Source: Nitrospira_E sp052156535
GTDB lineage: Bacteria > Nitrospirota > Nitrospiria > Nitrospirales > UBA8639
Assembly (NCBI RefSeq): GCF_052156535.1
Contig: NZ_JBQKUP010000017.1
Span: 11,138-75,137 of the forward strand
DNA length: 64,000 nt
Direction: 5' to 3'
The notes under the pieces: model-generated
The model's input: the letters and a program-made list of their open reading frames with translations, nothing else
Told to the model about the DNA's origin: nothing
Database searches by the model: none
Part shown: positions 53,307 to 62,134 of the stretch, in pieces
Numbering within the stretch: position 1 is the first letter of the stretch
Layout: each line of letters begins with the position of its first letter
Position numbers and translations under genes: made by a program

Positions 53307-53788
53307 AATTGAACTCCTTTTGTTTTACGAGATTCCACAATGATTAAGGGGGGCTCGGCCATCATATCTTCAATAGACATGCTACTGAGCAAATGAAAAA
53401 TGCTTTCTTGGACGCGCAACAGAGGCGTCCGGATATTACAATGCTCAATTTGTTCACAAGAGGAATGTTCATCTTTTTCATGGTAACAATCGGCAATCCC
53501 CAGCGGTCCTTCAATAGCTTCCAGCACCTGCGCAATGGAAATCTCCCGTGGCTCACGGGCCAAGAGGTAGCCACCCTTGGGTCCATTTTGACTTTCCACC
53601 ATGTCATATTTAGCCAGGGTCTGAAGCACTTTGGCTAACAACTCCAGGGGAATATGATGTTCCTCAGCGATCTCCTTGGTGTTGACGACCCTATTCGGAT
53701 TAAAAGGACTGGTTTCTCCAGATCGAACCATGGCCATATATTGGAGAGCCATCAGGGCATAATCTGCTTTTTTCGAAAGCTTCAGCAT
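53303..53788 (-). CDS. iscR: Rrf2-family Fe-S regulator IscR
   Basis: A 161-residue winged-helix regulator of the Rrf2 family. It starts MLKLSKKADYALMALQYMAM and carries three cluster cysteines in DCYHEKDEHSSCEQIEHC. The spacing (9 and 5 residues) is longer than in E. coli IscR (5 and 5), and His is not at the expected position. It should repress the isc operon when its [2Fe-2S] cluster is loaded. It heads the cluster and is followed directly by iscS. Confidence 0.92.
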   Translation of the reverse strand: MLKLSKKADYALMALQYMAMVRSGETSPFNPNRVVNTKEIAEEHHIPLELLAKVLQTLAKYDMVESQNGPKGGYLLAREPREISIAQVLEAIEGPLGIADCYHEKDEHSSCEQIEHCNIRTPLLRVQESIFHLLSSMSIEDMMAEPPLIIVESRKTKGVQL

Positions 53789-53992
53789 AATTAAGTAATA
53801 CTATTTATAGTGTTTATCTCTACATAATACCGACTTATATGATCGGGTTTAACATATCATTGACCTCTTGGGTCAGTCAAGACTAAAATGGTCGGAGATC
53901 CATTTAGTCGGAATTAGTAAGGACAAAAATAATCAACCACAAACTATTTTTGAAAATTAATTTTTAACACATTGATTCGTAAGGAGATTTAA
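53789..53992. promoter_or_regulatory. Divergent isc/fdx control region
   Basis: This 204-base region separates iscR (minus) and fdx (plus). Two dyads stand out: TGACC-TCTTG-GGTCA (53861-53875), and GACTAAAATGG...CCATTTAGTC (53881-53909) with one bulged base. A minus-strand promoter TTGACT-N17-ATATGT overlaps the first. Sites of this kind could bind IscR; this needs experimental proof. Confidence 0.5.
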
Positions 53993-54406
53993 ATGGGAGG
54001 CAGCAATCCATATATTGAGAAAAGCGAAACTGCAGTCGCTAAGAAACCATTCAAACTCACCTTTATCACACCTGAAAAGCCCATTGAAATTGAGGTTGAC
54101 CCGGAAAAGTTCCCCTATGGGGAGACAGGATTGCCTGGGAGCATCCTCGATATCGCCTTGGGAAATGGGATAGATGTGGAACATGCATGCGGCGGAGTCT
54201 GTGCCTGCTCAACCTGTCATATCATTGTCAAACAGGGGCTGGACACCTGCAACGAGGCCACGGATGACGAAAATGACCAATTAGATGAAGCTCCCGGGCT
54301 TACCCTGCAATCAAGACTGGGGTGTCAGTGCGTCCCGAATGGGGAAAAAGACCTCATCATTGAAATCCCGGCATGGAATAAAAATCTTGTCAAAGAAAGT
54401 CACTAA
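53993..54406 (+). CDS. fdx: [2Fe-2S] ferredoxin (isc-type)
   Basis: A 137-residue adrenodoxin-like ferredoxin with four cluster cysteines: EHACGGVCACSTCHIIV and, later, GCQCVPNG. The N-terminal 18 residues are a polar extension. It starts after GTAAGGAGATTTAA, a strong ribosome binding site. Usually it sits in the isc operon after hscA; here it is divergent from iscR, probably under the same operators. It supplies electrons to cluster assembly. Confidence 0.93.
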   Translation: MGGSNPYIEKSETAVAKKPFKLTFITPEKPIEIEVDPEKFPYGETGLPGSILDIALGNGIDVEHACGGVCACSTCHIIVKQGLDTCNEATDDENDQLDEAPGLTLQSRLGCQCVPNGEKDLIIEIPAWNKNLVKESH

Positions 54407-54435
54407 GGTAACACGGTTGTTTATACGAGACACGG

Positions 54436-54466
54436 GGTGAGAAGGATGTCCTCTTGCACTCTCACC
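54436..54466 (+). terminator. Weak terminator-like hairpin after fdx
   Basis: GGTGAGA pairs with TCTCACC across a 17-base loop. A T-rich stretch (ACATTTTCCC) follows, but the T run is short, so this is tentative. Confidence 0.35.
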
Positions 54467-54615
54467 ACATTTTCCCATCCAAAATTGTTCGAACAATGAG
54501 GACCACCCTCAGAAGGGACCATTACCAGACCTGATTGAGAATCAAATAAGTCCCTAGCAATTATTGACTTCTTCCTGTATAAAAAACCCTGACAGCAGAC
54601 AACCTCTTCTACTGA

Positions 54616-56433
54616 ATGCCCTTCGTGGCAGCGAGGAATGCGTTGTTTGGTTCAAGGTCCCTCTCCCATTCATCCGTCAAACGGATTATCCGGGTCGCTG
54701 ATATTGGAAAAGGACTGCCTGTTTTCCTCATCCTATCCCTACAATTTTTTCCGGGAGTAGGACAAGACAATCAACTCTTCGCACAGGTCCAGCCAGGATT
54801 TGATCCCACCGGACGGTTCGGCCAACCCCCGCCTTTAGAGAAAAAAACCGAGCCTCTGCCCCCAAAGCCTTCCCCCGATATCACACTGCCTCCGGTGGAA
54901 ACCATTCCTGAAATGAAAGGGGCCCCTCCCCAAATTCGGGTTATGGTCCGGAAAATTCAAGTTGAGGGGAGCACCGTCTTTTCAGCGGAGGAAATAGCCA
55001 ACATCACAGCCCCTTACGAAAACAGGGAGTTGTCCACCAATGATTTGGAGGAACTGCGCCGGGCCTTAACTTTGCTCTATGTCAATAAAGGATATGTGAA
55101 CTCCGGAGCGGTGATCCCCGACCAGACACTCCAGAATGGAATCGTCACCATTCAGATTATTGAGGGAAAACTGACGGACATCCAAATCGAAGGCACAAAA
55201 TATTTTCTACCCTTTTATTTTGAGGACCGGATTGCCCTGAGCAGCGGACCACCGCTCAACATCAATCCGTTGAAAGAAAAGCTCCAACTCCTCCTTCAAG
55301 ACCCCCGCACGGAACGATTAAACACGGAGTTGAAACCCGGACTGAAACCAGGCGAAGGGGTCCTCCATGTGCAAGTGGAGGAAGCTTCCCCCTTCAATGC
55401 GTGGATAGAATTCAACAACTTTCAATCACCAACGGTTGGCGAGTCGCGGGGTCTCGGCAATATCGCTGTGCAGAACCCGTTCGGATTGGGCGATGCCTTT
55501 CGGTTTACCTATGGCCAATCCAAGGGCTTGCAGCCTCTCATCGAAGCCAATTACATCATCCCCCTCACGGCACGTGATACTACCCTGGAACTAAATTTCC
55601 GGTTCAATGACTTTAACGTCGTCACAAAACCATTCGATGATCTGGACATCAGGACCAAGTCCCAAATATACAAAATCGCCTTGCGTCAGCCCATCTATCG
55701 CACACTCAATGACGAAATTGCCCTTTCCCTCATCGGAGAACATCTGGAAAATCAAAGTTTCCTTGGTGGAACGGGGTTCTCCTTCCAGCGCGGCGCAACC
55801 AACAACGGCAAGGCTATCGTGTCAGCCCTCCGGTTCGGGCAGGAATGGATTCACCGGGAATCCAATCAGGTCCTCGCGGTTCGATCCCGGTTCAGTGTGG
55901 GATTGGACGTACTGGATGCCACCAACAACAAACAAAACTCGGATGATCCGGACGGGGAATTTTTTGTCTGGTTAGGCCAGGCTCAATATGTCAGACGGGT
56001 AGATCCTCTCGGCATCGAATTTCTCGGCGGCCTGACCTTGCAGATTGCCAACGACAGCTTATTCGCACTGGAACAATTTGCCGTGGGAGGCCGGTACAGC
56101 GTCCGGGGGTACTGGGAAAATTATCTGGTGCGTGATAATGCCTTTCTGTTCAACGTAGAGTCACGAATCCCGATGTTTCCCAGCTTTTTTGGTCCAAAGG
56201 TGGCAGTGGCACTGGCTCCCTTCATAGATGTGGGACGGTCTTGGGAAGCCAAACGCAATACGCCCGATCCGCAGACCCTGGCCAGTATTGGCGCAGGAAT
56301 CCGATTCTCCTTCTTCAATCGGGCACATGCCAGTCTGTATTGGGGGCAACAGTTGAATCACGTGGAGGATCCTCCTGATGGAGGCGTCCAGGATCAGGGA
56401 GTACATTGGGAATTTGTCCTGGATATTTTGTAG
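54616..56433 (+). CDS. TpsB-type outer-membrane transporter (ShlB/FhaC/HecB family)
   Basis: A 605-residue protein: signal-like hydrophobic segment near residues 34-55 (GLPVFLILSLQFFPGVG), then a Pro-rich linker. A POTRA2-like domain follows (about 105-185, VRKIQVEGSTVFSAEEIANI, LRRALTLLYVNKGYVNSGAV). A 16-strand beta barrel (residues 230-605) carries the VRGY motif (GGRYSVRGYWENYLVR) and C-terminal strand pattern of TpsB. TpsB channels secrete large TpsA proteins across the outer membrane. No TpsA gene is adjacent. Genes for OmpA-, DUF928- and CHAT-type proteins follow. A weak ribosome binding site makes the start uncertain. Confidence 0.88.
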   Translation: MPFVAARNALFGSRSLSHSSVKRIIRVADIGKGLPVFLILSLQFFPGVGQDNQLFAQVQPGFDPTGRFGQPPPLEKKTEPLPPKPSPDITLPPVETIPEMKGAPPQIRVMVRKIQVEGSTVFSAEEIANITAPYENRELSTNDLEELRRALTLLYVNKGYVNSGAVIPDQTLQNGIVTIQIIEGKLTDIQIEGTKYFLPFYFEDRIALSSGPPLNINPLKEKLQLLLQDPRTERLNTELKPGLKPGEGVLHVQVEEASPFNAWIEFNNFQSPTVGESRGLGNIAVQNPFGLGDAFRFTYGQSKGLQPLIEANYIIPLTARDTTLELNFRFNDFNVVTKPFDDLDIRTKSQIYKIALRQPIYRTLNDEIALSLIGEHLENQSFLGGTGFSFQRGATNNGKAIVSALRFGQEWIHRESNQVLAVRSRFSVGLDVLDATNNKQNSDDPDGEFFVWLGQAQYVRRVDPLGIEFLGGLTLQIANDSLFALEQFAVGGRYSVRGYWENYLVRDNAFLFNVESRIPMFPSFFGPKVAVALAPFIDVGRSWEAKRNTPDPQTLASIGAGIRFSFFNRAHASLYWGQQLNHVEDPPDGGVQDQGVHWEFVLDIL

Positions 56434-56457
56434 CCCTTCTGAATCGAAAGGCGTTCA

Positions 56458-56626
56458 CTAGGAGTCTGTCGGACTTAGGGGATCGAAAGCGAAAAAGCGG
56501 CTGAGCGAGGCCAGATTTTGACGATTTTGCAGGCCCATAGTGGGACTATGGGCCAAGAAAGCGGTGAAATATGGACCGCTGAGACACTTTTGCAGCCGAT
56601 TCTTCCTAAGTCCGACAGGCTCCTAG
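56458..56626. mobile_element. MITE-like element with 22-bp terminal inverted repeats
   Basis: The ends CTAGGAGTCTGTCGGACTTAGG and its near-reverse complement CCTAAGTCCGACAGGCTCCTAG differ at a single base. The element is 169 bases, has no coding frame, and holds an internal hairpin (GCCCATAGTGGGACTATGGGC). The ends resemble those of an IS family; a parental transposase is not in the window. It sits between the TpsB and OmpA-like genes. Confidence 0.75.
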
Positions 56627-56695
56627 GCAGCCGTTTGTTCGGAAAAGCAACAGGCTTTTTCGTTCAATGGAAAGAACGCGATAGATAAAACGCTT

Positions 56696-57415
56696 TCAGC
56701 GGAAAGAAGTGATGACAGGGGACGCGAGTTGAATGCGTTGCAAATAAGGCGGCCGCTTCAAATATCCAGTTGCTCGATCCCAATCCTTTCCGGCGACAAG
56801 ACGTAATCGCGCCAGACAACCCCGTTGAAAACGGTCAACAGCCAGGATAGAAAAAATTTGTTCCGCGCGAAGGTTGTCTTCCTGACACCGTTCATTCCCG
56901 CTCTGACAGGAAAAAGGAGTTTGGCCAAAATTCACCGGATGAATTCGCCCGGAGGGAATCCCCAACTGCACCAGGAACCCGGCAAGAGATCTCAGATGAT
57001 AGTCGGCCCGGGCGAGGTTATAGGCAGACGGGCCTCGCGAATCACAATGTCCTTCAATTCGTAATCCCCACTGATCTTCCTGTTTCAAGAGGGCGACTGT
57101 TTGGTGGAGGAAATCTTCGACACCGCCCTGGATGGAAGACCGGACATCATCAAAATACACGTCGGCAAATACAGGGTCCTGGTACATGTCTTCGACCGAT
57201 AGCCCCAAACCCCGACCCTTCCCCAAAAACGGCACCGGTATAGAGACCCTCAACGTATCATGAATTTCTTCGTCCGCGTCTACCTGAAAACTCAAAAAGG
57301 GAGGAGCACTGTCCAGGGGATTCGCGAGAGATTCCTGAACAGACCCTATCGTTCCCAACAGAAGGGACCATGCCAGTAAAAACCTGTGGAATCTATTCAG
57401 ATGGAGGAGAAACAT
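56696..57415 (-). CDS. OmpA-family exported protein
   Basis: A 239-residue exported protein from ATG 57415, the first start that precedes the signal segment (FLLAWSLLLGTIGSVQESLA); a GTG at 57490 is possible. An OmpA/Pal-like domain occupies about residues 95-205: FADVYFDDVRSSIQGGVEDFL, WGLRIEGHCDSRGPSAYNLARADYHL. The peptidoglycan-contact residues Asp and Arg in HCDSRG are conserved. Cys residues (FSCQSGNERCQEDN) match Pal variants. It could tether the outer membrane to peptidoglycan. It is convergent with the TpsB gene. Confidence 0.8.
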   Translation of the reverse strand: MFLLHLNRFHRFLLAWSLLLGTIGSVQESLANPLDSAPPFLSFQVDADEEIHDTLRVSIPVPFLGKGRGLGLSVEDMYQDPVFADVYFDDVRSSIQGGVEDFLHQTVALLKQEDQWGLRIEGHCDSRGPSAYNLARADYHLRSLAGFLVQLGIPSGRIHPVNFGQTPFSCQSGNERCQEDNLRAEQIFSILAVDRFQRGCLARLRLVAGKDWDRATGYLKRPPYLQRIQLASPVITSFR

Positions 57416-57490
57416 GGCCGCATGAACGAACGAGGACCCGTTTGGTAGCACATCGAGAAAACGCCTCAGGGTTGGTGTGGTTTTGGCCAC

Positions 57491-57899
57491 ACCCCTTTGG
57501 AGTCAGTATCGGCCCGACAGGATGAAACTTAATTCGGATGAGAGAAACGAGGTATCGCCATTCATGCCTGGCTCAACATGGAAAATCCGGCGCAACAATG
57601 AGGTGTAAGGTCTAGTCTGAGGAGTGCGTGAACTGTTGTTGGATAACAGTCGAGCGGAAAACAATGGACGAAAATAAAAAAACCTGTCCCCGCCACAACG
57701 GCGGGGACAGGTTCCATAACTGCGGGTACGATGAAAGGGGGAAAGAGAACCTGCTCCCCTGGGACAGAAAGCGCAGGCTCAATAACACACGGGCATCACG
57801 GACTGGGGGAAATTTCTGGTCCTGTCAATACCCGTCCAGACAAGACCGTCGTGGACTTGCCCATTAACACCTCCAATTCCCACTTTCAAACAGCCGCAG
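57491..57899. other. Intergenic region with the DUF928 terminator
   Basis: About 400 bases downstream of the DUF928 gene. Apart from the terminator at 57672-57713 no feature is recognised. Confidence 0.5.
57672..57713 (-). terminator. Rho-independent terminator on the minus strand
   Basis: AACCTGTCCCCGCC pairs perfectly with GGCGGGGACAGGTT (57681-57694 and 57700-57713) around a five-base loop. The following bases on the minus strand are T-rich, from the plus-strand A run AAAATAAAAAA. It should end the transcript of the DUF928 gene. Confidence 0.85.
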
Positions 57900-58742
57900 T
57901 CATAATCCATGCCGGCGATCCACCTGCGCCGCCGTATCCAAATCAACCTCTTCAAGCAAGGACGCCCGCACATGATGCATCTCGGCATCTGAAGGATCAG
58001 ACTGAATGTTGGTGGAAATCACGCCTATCGCGTCATACCAAAATCCGGCCTGCCCCCATAGCCTCGTCGCTTCAACCGGATTGGCATTCCTCAATTCCTC
58101 GGTCAGCGAGGCCGGGACATCACCCACCTCAATCATTCCTCCGCCGATAATATCTGCCGATCGATGCTCAGGGTCAGAAACCAGAGACACAAACCATTGA
58201 TAGGTTTTCCCTTTCTCCAGTTTCAGATCGTAATCAACCAACTGAATGATGTGAATCCCGGATTCAGTGGGAGAGGAAAGCCGCTTCTCAATAATCGGTG
58301 TCACCCCTAATTCATCAATAAGGGTAAATTCCAACGGGTAGGTTGTCGGCTTTGATAAATACCACACCAATCGTGGCTGCACCTCACTCGACAATCCTAT
58401 GTGATCTGGAGCCAGGGCCCACAGTAACGGAAGATCTGTCATAGGACCCCTGGTACCTCCACCAACCCGTCCTCCCGGAGCCCCTCGTTGTGGAGGTTGG
58501 TACAACGCTTCCTTCCGGGATGAAGCCGCCTGCTTGTCATCGGATGCTTGAACAACCTGCCGATCAACAGAAGGGAGTGTCTTCTCCAGAAACCCTGGTT
58601 CAATGGCTATAGACGCGACATCCTTCACATGGGTGCGGTTTACCTGGTCGGTGAATTCCGCTCCTCCCATGGCCTGAACACTAAGACCAAGGGTCACGCC
58701 CATGACAGCCACCCATTTGCATCGTGTCATCATCTGGCTCAT
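57900..58742 (-). CDS. DUF928 protein, exported
   Basis: A 280-residue exported protein. ATG 58742 follows AGAGAGGAGGACCAAC. A signal peptide (KWVAVMGVTLGLSVQAMGG) precedes a disordered stretch. The DUF928 signature is complete: YQPPQRGAPGGRVGGGTRG, LLWALAPDHIGLSSEVQPRL, WYLSKPTTYPLEFTL, then a beta-sandwich and a helical tail. In cyanobacteria and other bacteria DUF928 is encoded with CHAT-TPR and two-partner secretion genes, as here. The molecular role is unknown. Divergent to the CHAT gene, with a shared 480-base promoter region. Confidence 0.85.
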   Translation of the reverse strand: MSQMMTRCKWVAVMGVTLGLSVQAMGGAEFTDQVNRTHVKDVASIAIEPGFLEKTLPSVDRQVVQASDDKQAASSRKEALYQPPQRGAPGGRVGGGTRGPMTDLPLLWALAPDHIGLSSEVQPRLVWYLSKPTTYPLEFTLIDELGVTPIIEKRLSSPTESGIHIIQLVDYDLKLEKGKTYQWFVSLVSDPEHRSADIIGGGMIEVGDVPASLTEELRNANPVEATRLWGQAGFWYDAIGVISTNIQSDPSDAEMHHVRASLLEEVDLDTAAQVDRRHGL

Positions 58743-59221
58743 GTTGGTCCTCCTCTCTTCGTCCGGACCGTCCTCCCGGTACATTTTCATGTGAGACGAT
58801 CTCAGATCTGCTGACACTTATGAATACAGCTACATAAGGCAAGCTTCGTTCCACAAGTCAAATTTTCCCCACATGGAGACAATCGTTTCGAACCCCGTGC
58901 TATTACAAAAGATTTCATGAAAAACCTCTCTCACCTGGTCTTTCCCTGTTAAGGTGTTTGGATATCACACCTGTCTACCTGGTGTATTGTGTGTCTACTT
59001 TGAGAACAATTTCAAGAGAAAGGGTGTTCACACTGACAAGCAGACGACAGAAGACGTTCATGGTAAACATCTCTTTCTCTTTCTTTCTCCAGATTCACAA
59101 CCAGATCCACGAGAACCCTCAAAGCCGCCCCGTATCAGAAACCCTTACTTTGACCTTATTGACGGCAATTCCTAGAATGGGACTGTTGAATGCATAGATG
59201 ACTTTAGAGAAAGGGTCGGCT
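58743..59221. other. Divergent promoter region between DUF928 and CHAT genes
   Basis: About 480 bases with no gene or RNA recognised. Short plus-strand frames lack ribosome binding sites. Control elements for both genes are expected here. Confidence 0.5.
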
Positions 59222-61546
59222 ATGTCCCGAACTTGCGGGTTTCCCAACTTTTCTCGGTATGGTCTTGGGGTTTGGTTCTTCCTTCTGGGAGTCGGCGGGA
59301 TTGGGATGACGAGTACCGTTGCGGCTGAACTGTCTCCTCAAGATTTGATGGCGGAGGGAAGCCGGCAGTTTCAGCAGGGCCAGTTGGAACAGGCGGCCCG
59401 GTCCTGGACTCAAGCCGCCCGGATCTATGAAAAATCCGGAGATCATCCCAATCACATTCAAGCGCTCATTTATCTTTCAAGAGCCCTTCTCGATATGGGC
59501 CAATACCAACGGGCGCAACAACTCCTTCGCACAGCCGTCCAATCAGCACAGGAGACCACCCAGCCACGCCTGATGGCCCAGGCACTCAGCCAATTGGGAA
59601 CCTTGCATCTCAATGTGGGAGAATTGGATTCGGCACTCGAAATCCTGCAACAGGGACTGAAGGTCTCCAGGGAAATCGAAGATCGACCCCTCATGGCTGC
59701 CGTCCTCAATGATCTGGGCAATGCACATGCGGTTCGCCGGAACGACACAGAAGCCCTTGCAGCGTATACAGAATCCAGCATTCTTGCTGATTCACTGGAT
59801 TTGCAACCTCTCTCCATTCGAGCCATGATTAATGCAGCCCTGGTGGAAATCAGGCAGCAGTCCGCACAAAATGGGAAAATCCACCTGCAACAGGCATTGG
59901 AGAAAACACGAACACTTCCGGACTCACACGAAAAAATTCAAAACCTGCTCACCATCGGAATGGGATTGAGGGACCTCAGCCACCAGGTCACAGAGGAGCA
60001 TGCCACGGTATTCACGCAAGCCGCTGAGTCATTTCGGGAAGCCATAGGCAGCGCAAAAGAAATTGGAGACTGGAAAAATGAATCATATGGGTGGGGATTT
60101 TTAGGAGAATTGTACGAAGAAGGGGGCCGCCATGAAGAAGCCCTTCAACTCACGCAATTGGCGATTCGAACGAGTCAACAAGGCCAGGCCCCGGAAGCCC
60201 TCTATCGCTGGGAATGGAACACGGGCCGGCACCTCAAAAATCTGGGTCGCACGGACGAGGCCATTTCAGCCTACCAGCGAGCCATCGACACGCTCCAACC
60301 CATTCGTCAGCAACTGTCTGTCGGGCTCCCCCAGAACCCGGCGTCGTTTCGACAATCGCGGGGAGCGTTATTTTTTGAAACCGCTGCCCTGCTGCTCCAG
60401 CAAGCCGACGAAGTGACAGATGCTACAAGAAAAGAAAAGCTCCTGTTTCACACCCGGGATACCATTGAAGCATTCAAGGCCGCAGAGCTCCAGGATTACT
60501 TCAAAGACGATTGCGTGGAAGCGAACAGGGGAAGAATTCAAGCCATCGATAAAGTATCCAACACCACGGCGATTATTTATCCGATTCTCTTCCCTGACCG
60601 GATGGCCCTGCTAATCAGCCTTGGAGGAACGATGAAAAAAATCACCGTTCCGGTTCAAGAACATGAACTGACAGAAAAAATCCACCTGTTCCGGACCTTA
60701 TTGGAAAAACGGACCACCCATCAATATCTCCCCCATGCGCAGGCTCTGTACGACCTGCTTATCCGGCCGATTGAACCGTATCTGAGTGAATTCGGGATCC
60801 AAACGCTCGTCTTCGTCCCGGATGGTCCATTGCGAACCATTCCCATGGGGCCCCTCCATGACGGAGAAAAATTTCTCATTCAAAAATATGCCATCGCGAC
60901 GACTCCGGGCCTGACGCTTACCGATGCCCATCCCCTGGACCGGGAGGAAGTCAATCTGTTGTCGATTGGACTGTCCGAAGGCGTGCAGGGATTTTCACCG
61001 CTCCCCAATACGCAACAGGAGATCAAAAAGCTTCAAGACCTCTTTGGCGGAAAGACGCTCTTAAACGAAGAATTCCGCATTCCCAATCTTGAACAGGACA
61101 TGAAAGAAGAAAACTTCACCATCATTCATATTGCCTCACATGGAAAATTTGCAAAGGAGCCCAAGAATTCGTTCGTGCTCACGTATGACAAAAAACTGAG
61201 CATGGATCATCTCAGAGAACTCATCGGGTTATTTCAATTCCGCAAGGTTCCCCTGGATCTCTTAACATTGAGCGCCTGTGAAACGGCAGCCGGAGACGAT
61301 CAGTCCGCACTGGGCCTGGCCGGAGTGGCCGTGAAAGCGGGGGCGCGAAGCGCCTTGGCGACCTTATGGTTTATCAATGACCAGGCCTCCTCAATCCTGA
61401 TCAATGAATTTTACGTCCGGCTCAAAGAATCATCGCTCTCCAAAGCCCAAGCCCTTCGTGAAGCCCAAGTAGCTCTGCTCGACCATCCCATCTATCGGCA
61501 TCCGAGTTATTGGGCACCGTTCCTGTTGATCAACAACTGGCTTTAA
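59222..61546 (+). CDS. CHAT-domain protease with TPR repeats, exported
   Basis: A 774-residue protein from ATG 59222. A signal-like segment (GVWFFLLGVGGIGMTSTVAA) is followed by about eight TPR repeats (residues 45-380, for example ALIYLSRALLDMGQYQRAQQ and AVLNDLGNAHAVRRNDTEAL). The CHAT caspase-like domain (residues 480-774) has the catalytic His at about 640 (IIHIASHGKFAKEP) and Cys at about 686 (TLSACETAAG). The sequence ends YWAPFLLINNWL. CHAT-TPR proteins are usually cytoplasmic; this one has a possible signal peptide and so may act in the envelope. Its neighbours (DUF928, TpsB) suggest a link to two-partner secretion. Confidence 0.9.
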   Translation: MSRTCGFPNFSRYGLGVWFFLLGVGGIGMTSTVAAELSPQDLMAEGSRQFQQGQLEQAARSWTQAARIYEKSGDHPNHIQALIYLSRALLDMGQYQRAQQLLRTAVQSAQETTQPRLMAQALSQLGTLHLNVGELDSALEILQQGLKVSREIEDRPLMAAVLNDLGNAHAVRRNDTEALAAYTESSILADSLDLQPLSIRAMINAALVEIRQQSAQNGKIHLQQALEKTRTLPDSHEKIQNLLTIGMGLRDLSHQVTEEHATVFTQAAESFREAIGSAKEIGDWKNESYGWGFLGELYEEGGRHEEALQLTQLAIRTSQQGQAPEALYRWEWNTGRHLKNLGRTDEAISAYQRAIDTLQPIRQQLSVGLPQNPASFRQSRGALFFETAALLLQQADEVTDATRKEKLLFHTRDTIEAFKAAELQDYFKDDCVEANRGRIQAIDKVSNTTAIIYPILFPDRMALLISLGGTMKKITVPVQEHELTEKIHLFRTLLEKRTTHQYLPHAQALYDLLIRPIEPYLSEFGIQTLVFVPDGPLRTIPMGPLHDGEKFLIQKYAIATTPGLTLTDAHPLDREEVNLLSIGLSEGVQGFSPLPNTQQEIKKLQDLFGGKTLLNEEFRIPNLEQDMKEENFTIIHIASHGKFAKEPKNSFVLTYDKKLSMDHLRELIGLFQFRKVPLDLLTLSACETAAGDDQSALGLAGVAVKAGARSALATLWFINDQASSILINEFYVRLKESSLSKAQALREAQVALLDHPIYRHPSYWAPFLLINNWL

Positions 61547-62026
61547 TCGTTCATCTCCGAGACTGATCCCGAGTTGGGCAAGGCGTTTTTTGGCCTAGTG
61601 CCGAGAGCTGCTTTCCTCAAAATTCAGGCCGTCACGTCCAACCCGCATGTACCAGATCCAGCTTCTACCGTTCCGATAAAACGATCTATCTTCCGCTCCT
61701 GTCCGTGTTAATGCCTTGATCCCCTTCCCGGTCACCTCGGCCAGTTCCCACATACCGGGCAGACCTAACTGCTGACATATGCAGCCTCAAGGGGGACAGT
61801 CGTTGACACGGTGACAACGTCGTGACCACTGAGACGAACTCGAATAAAAAACAAACCCCCCATTTTGGGGGATTTTAGACTCGCAAGCTATTAATTTTAA
61901 ACATGAATTTCTCACCACAATGAAATTACCTCCAAACGGCACCATTGTTGCTTTGATAAGAAGTAACAACATTAATAAACGGAAACACTGAGGAGACTTT
62001 CCTCTCAGTTGGAAGAGGTTTCTATC
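61547..62026. other. Intergenic region, mostly unrecognised
   Basis: About 480 bases. A 52-codon minus-strand frame (61595-61753) reads MWELAEVTGKGIKALTRTGA and is protein-like but has only a weak start context. A small hairpin CCCCC-CATTTT-GGGGG is at 61848-61864. No RNA gene identified. Confidence 0.4.
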
Positions 62027-62134
62027 ATGCAACTTTATGAGGTTTACCAAAACATCGTCATCGGAACATCGATAACATGTGTAATCGGTCTGGCGGTTGC
62101 ATGGGTCTTTTTCCTATCAAATCGAGGCAAATAA
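62027..62134 (+). CDS. Small membrane protein (35 residues)
   Basis: GGAAGAGGTTTCTATC precedes an ATG that encodes 35 residues with one transmembrane helix (IVIGTSITCVIGLAVAWVFF) and a short basic end (LSNRGK). The N-terminus MQLYEVYQN is soluble. No similar small protein is recognised. It lies 95 bases upstream of repeat copy 5. It could be a small toxin-like or accessory peptide, but this is not shown. Confidence 0.5.
   Translation: MQLYEVYQNIVIGTSITCVIGLAVAWVFFLSNRGK

Noticed and set aside
61595..61753. 52-codon minus-strand frame (MWELAEVTGKG...)
   Set aside because: Protein-like but lacks a good ribosome binding site and any recognised relative; kept only as a remark.
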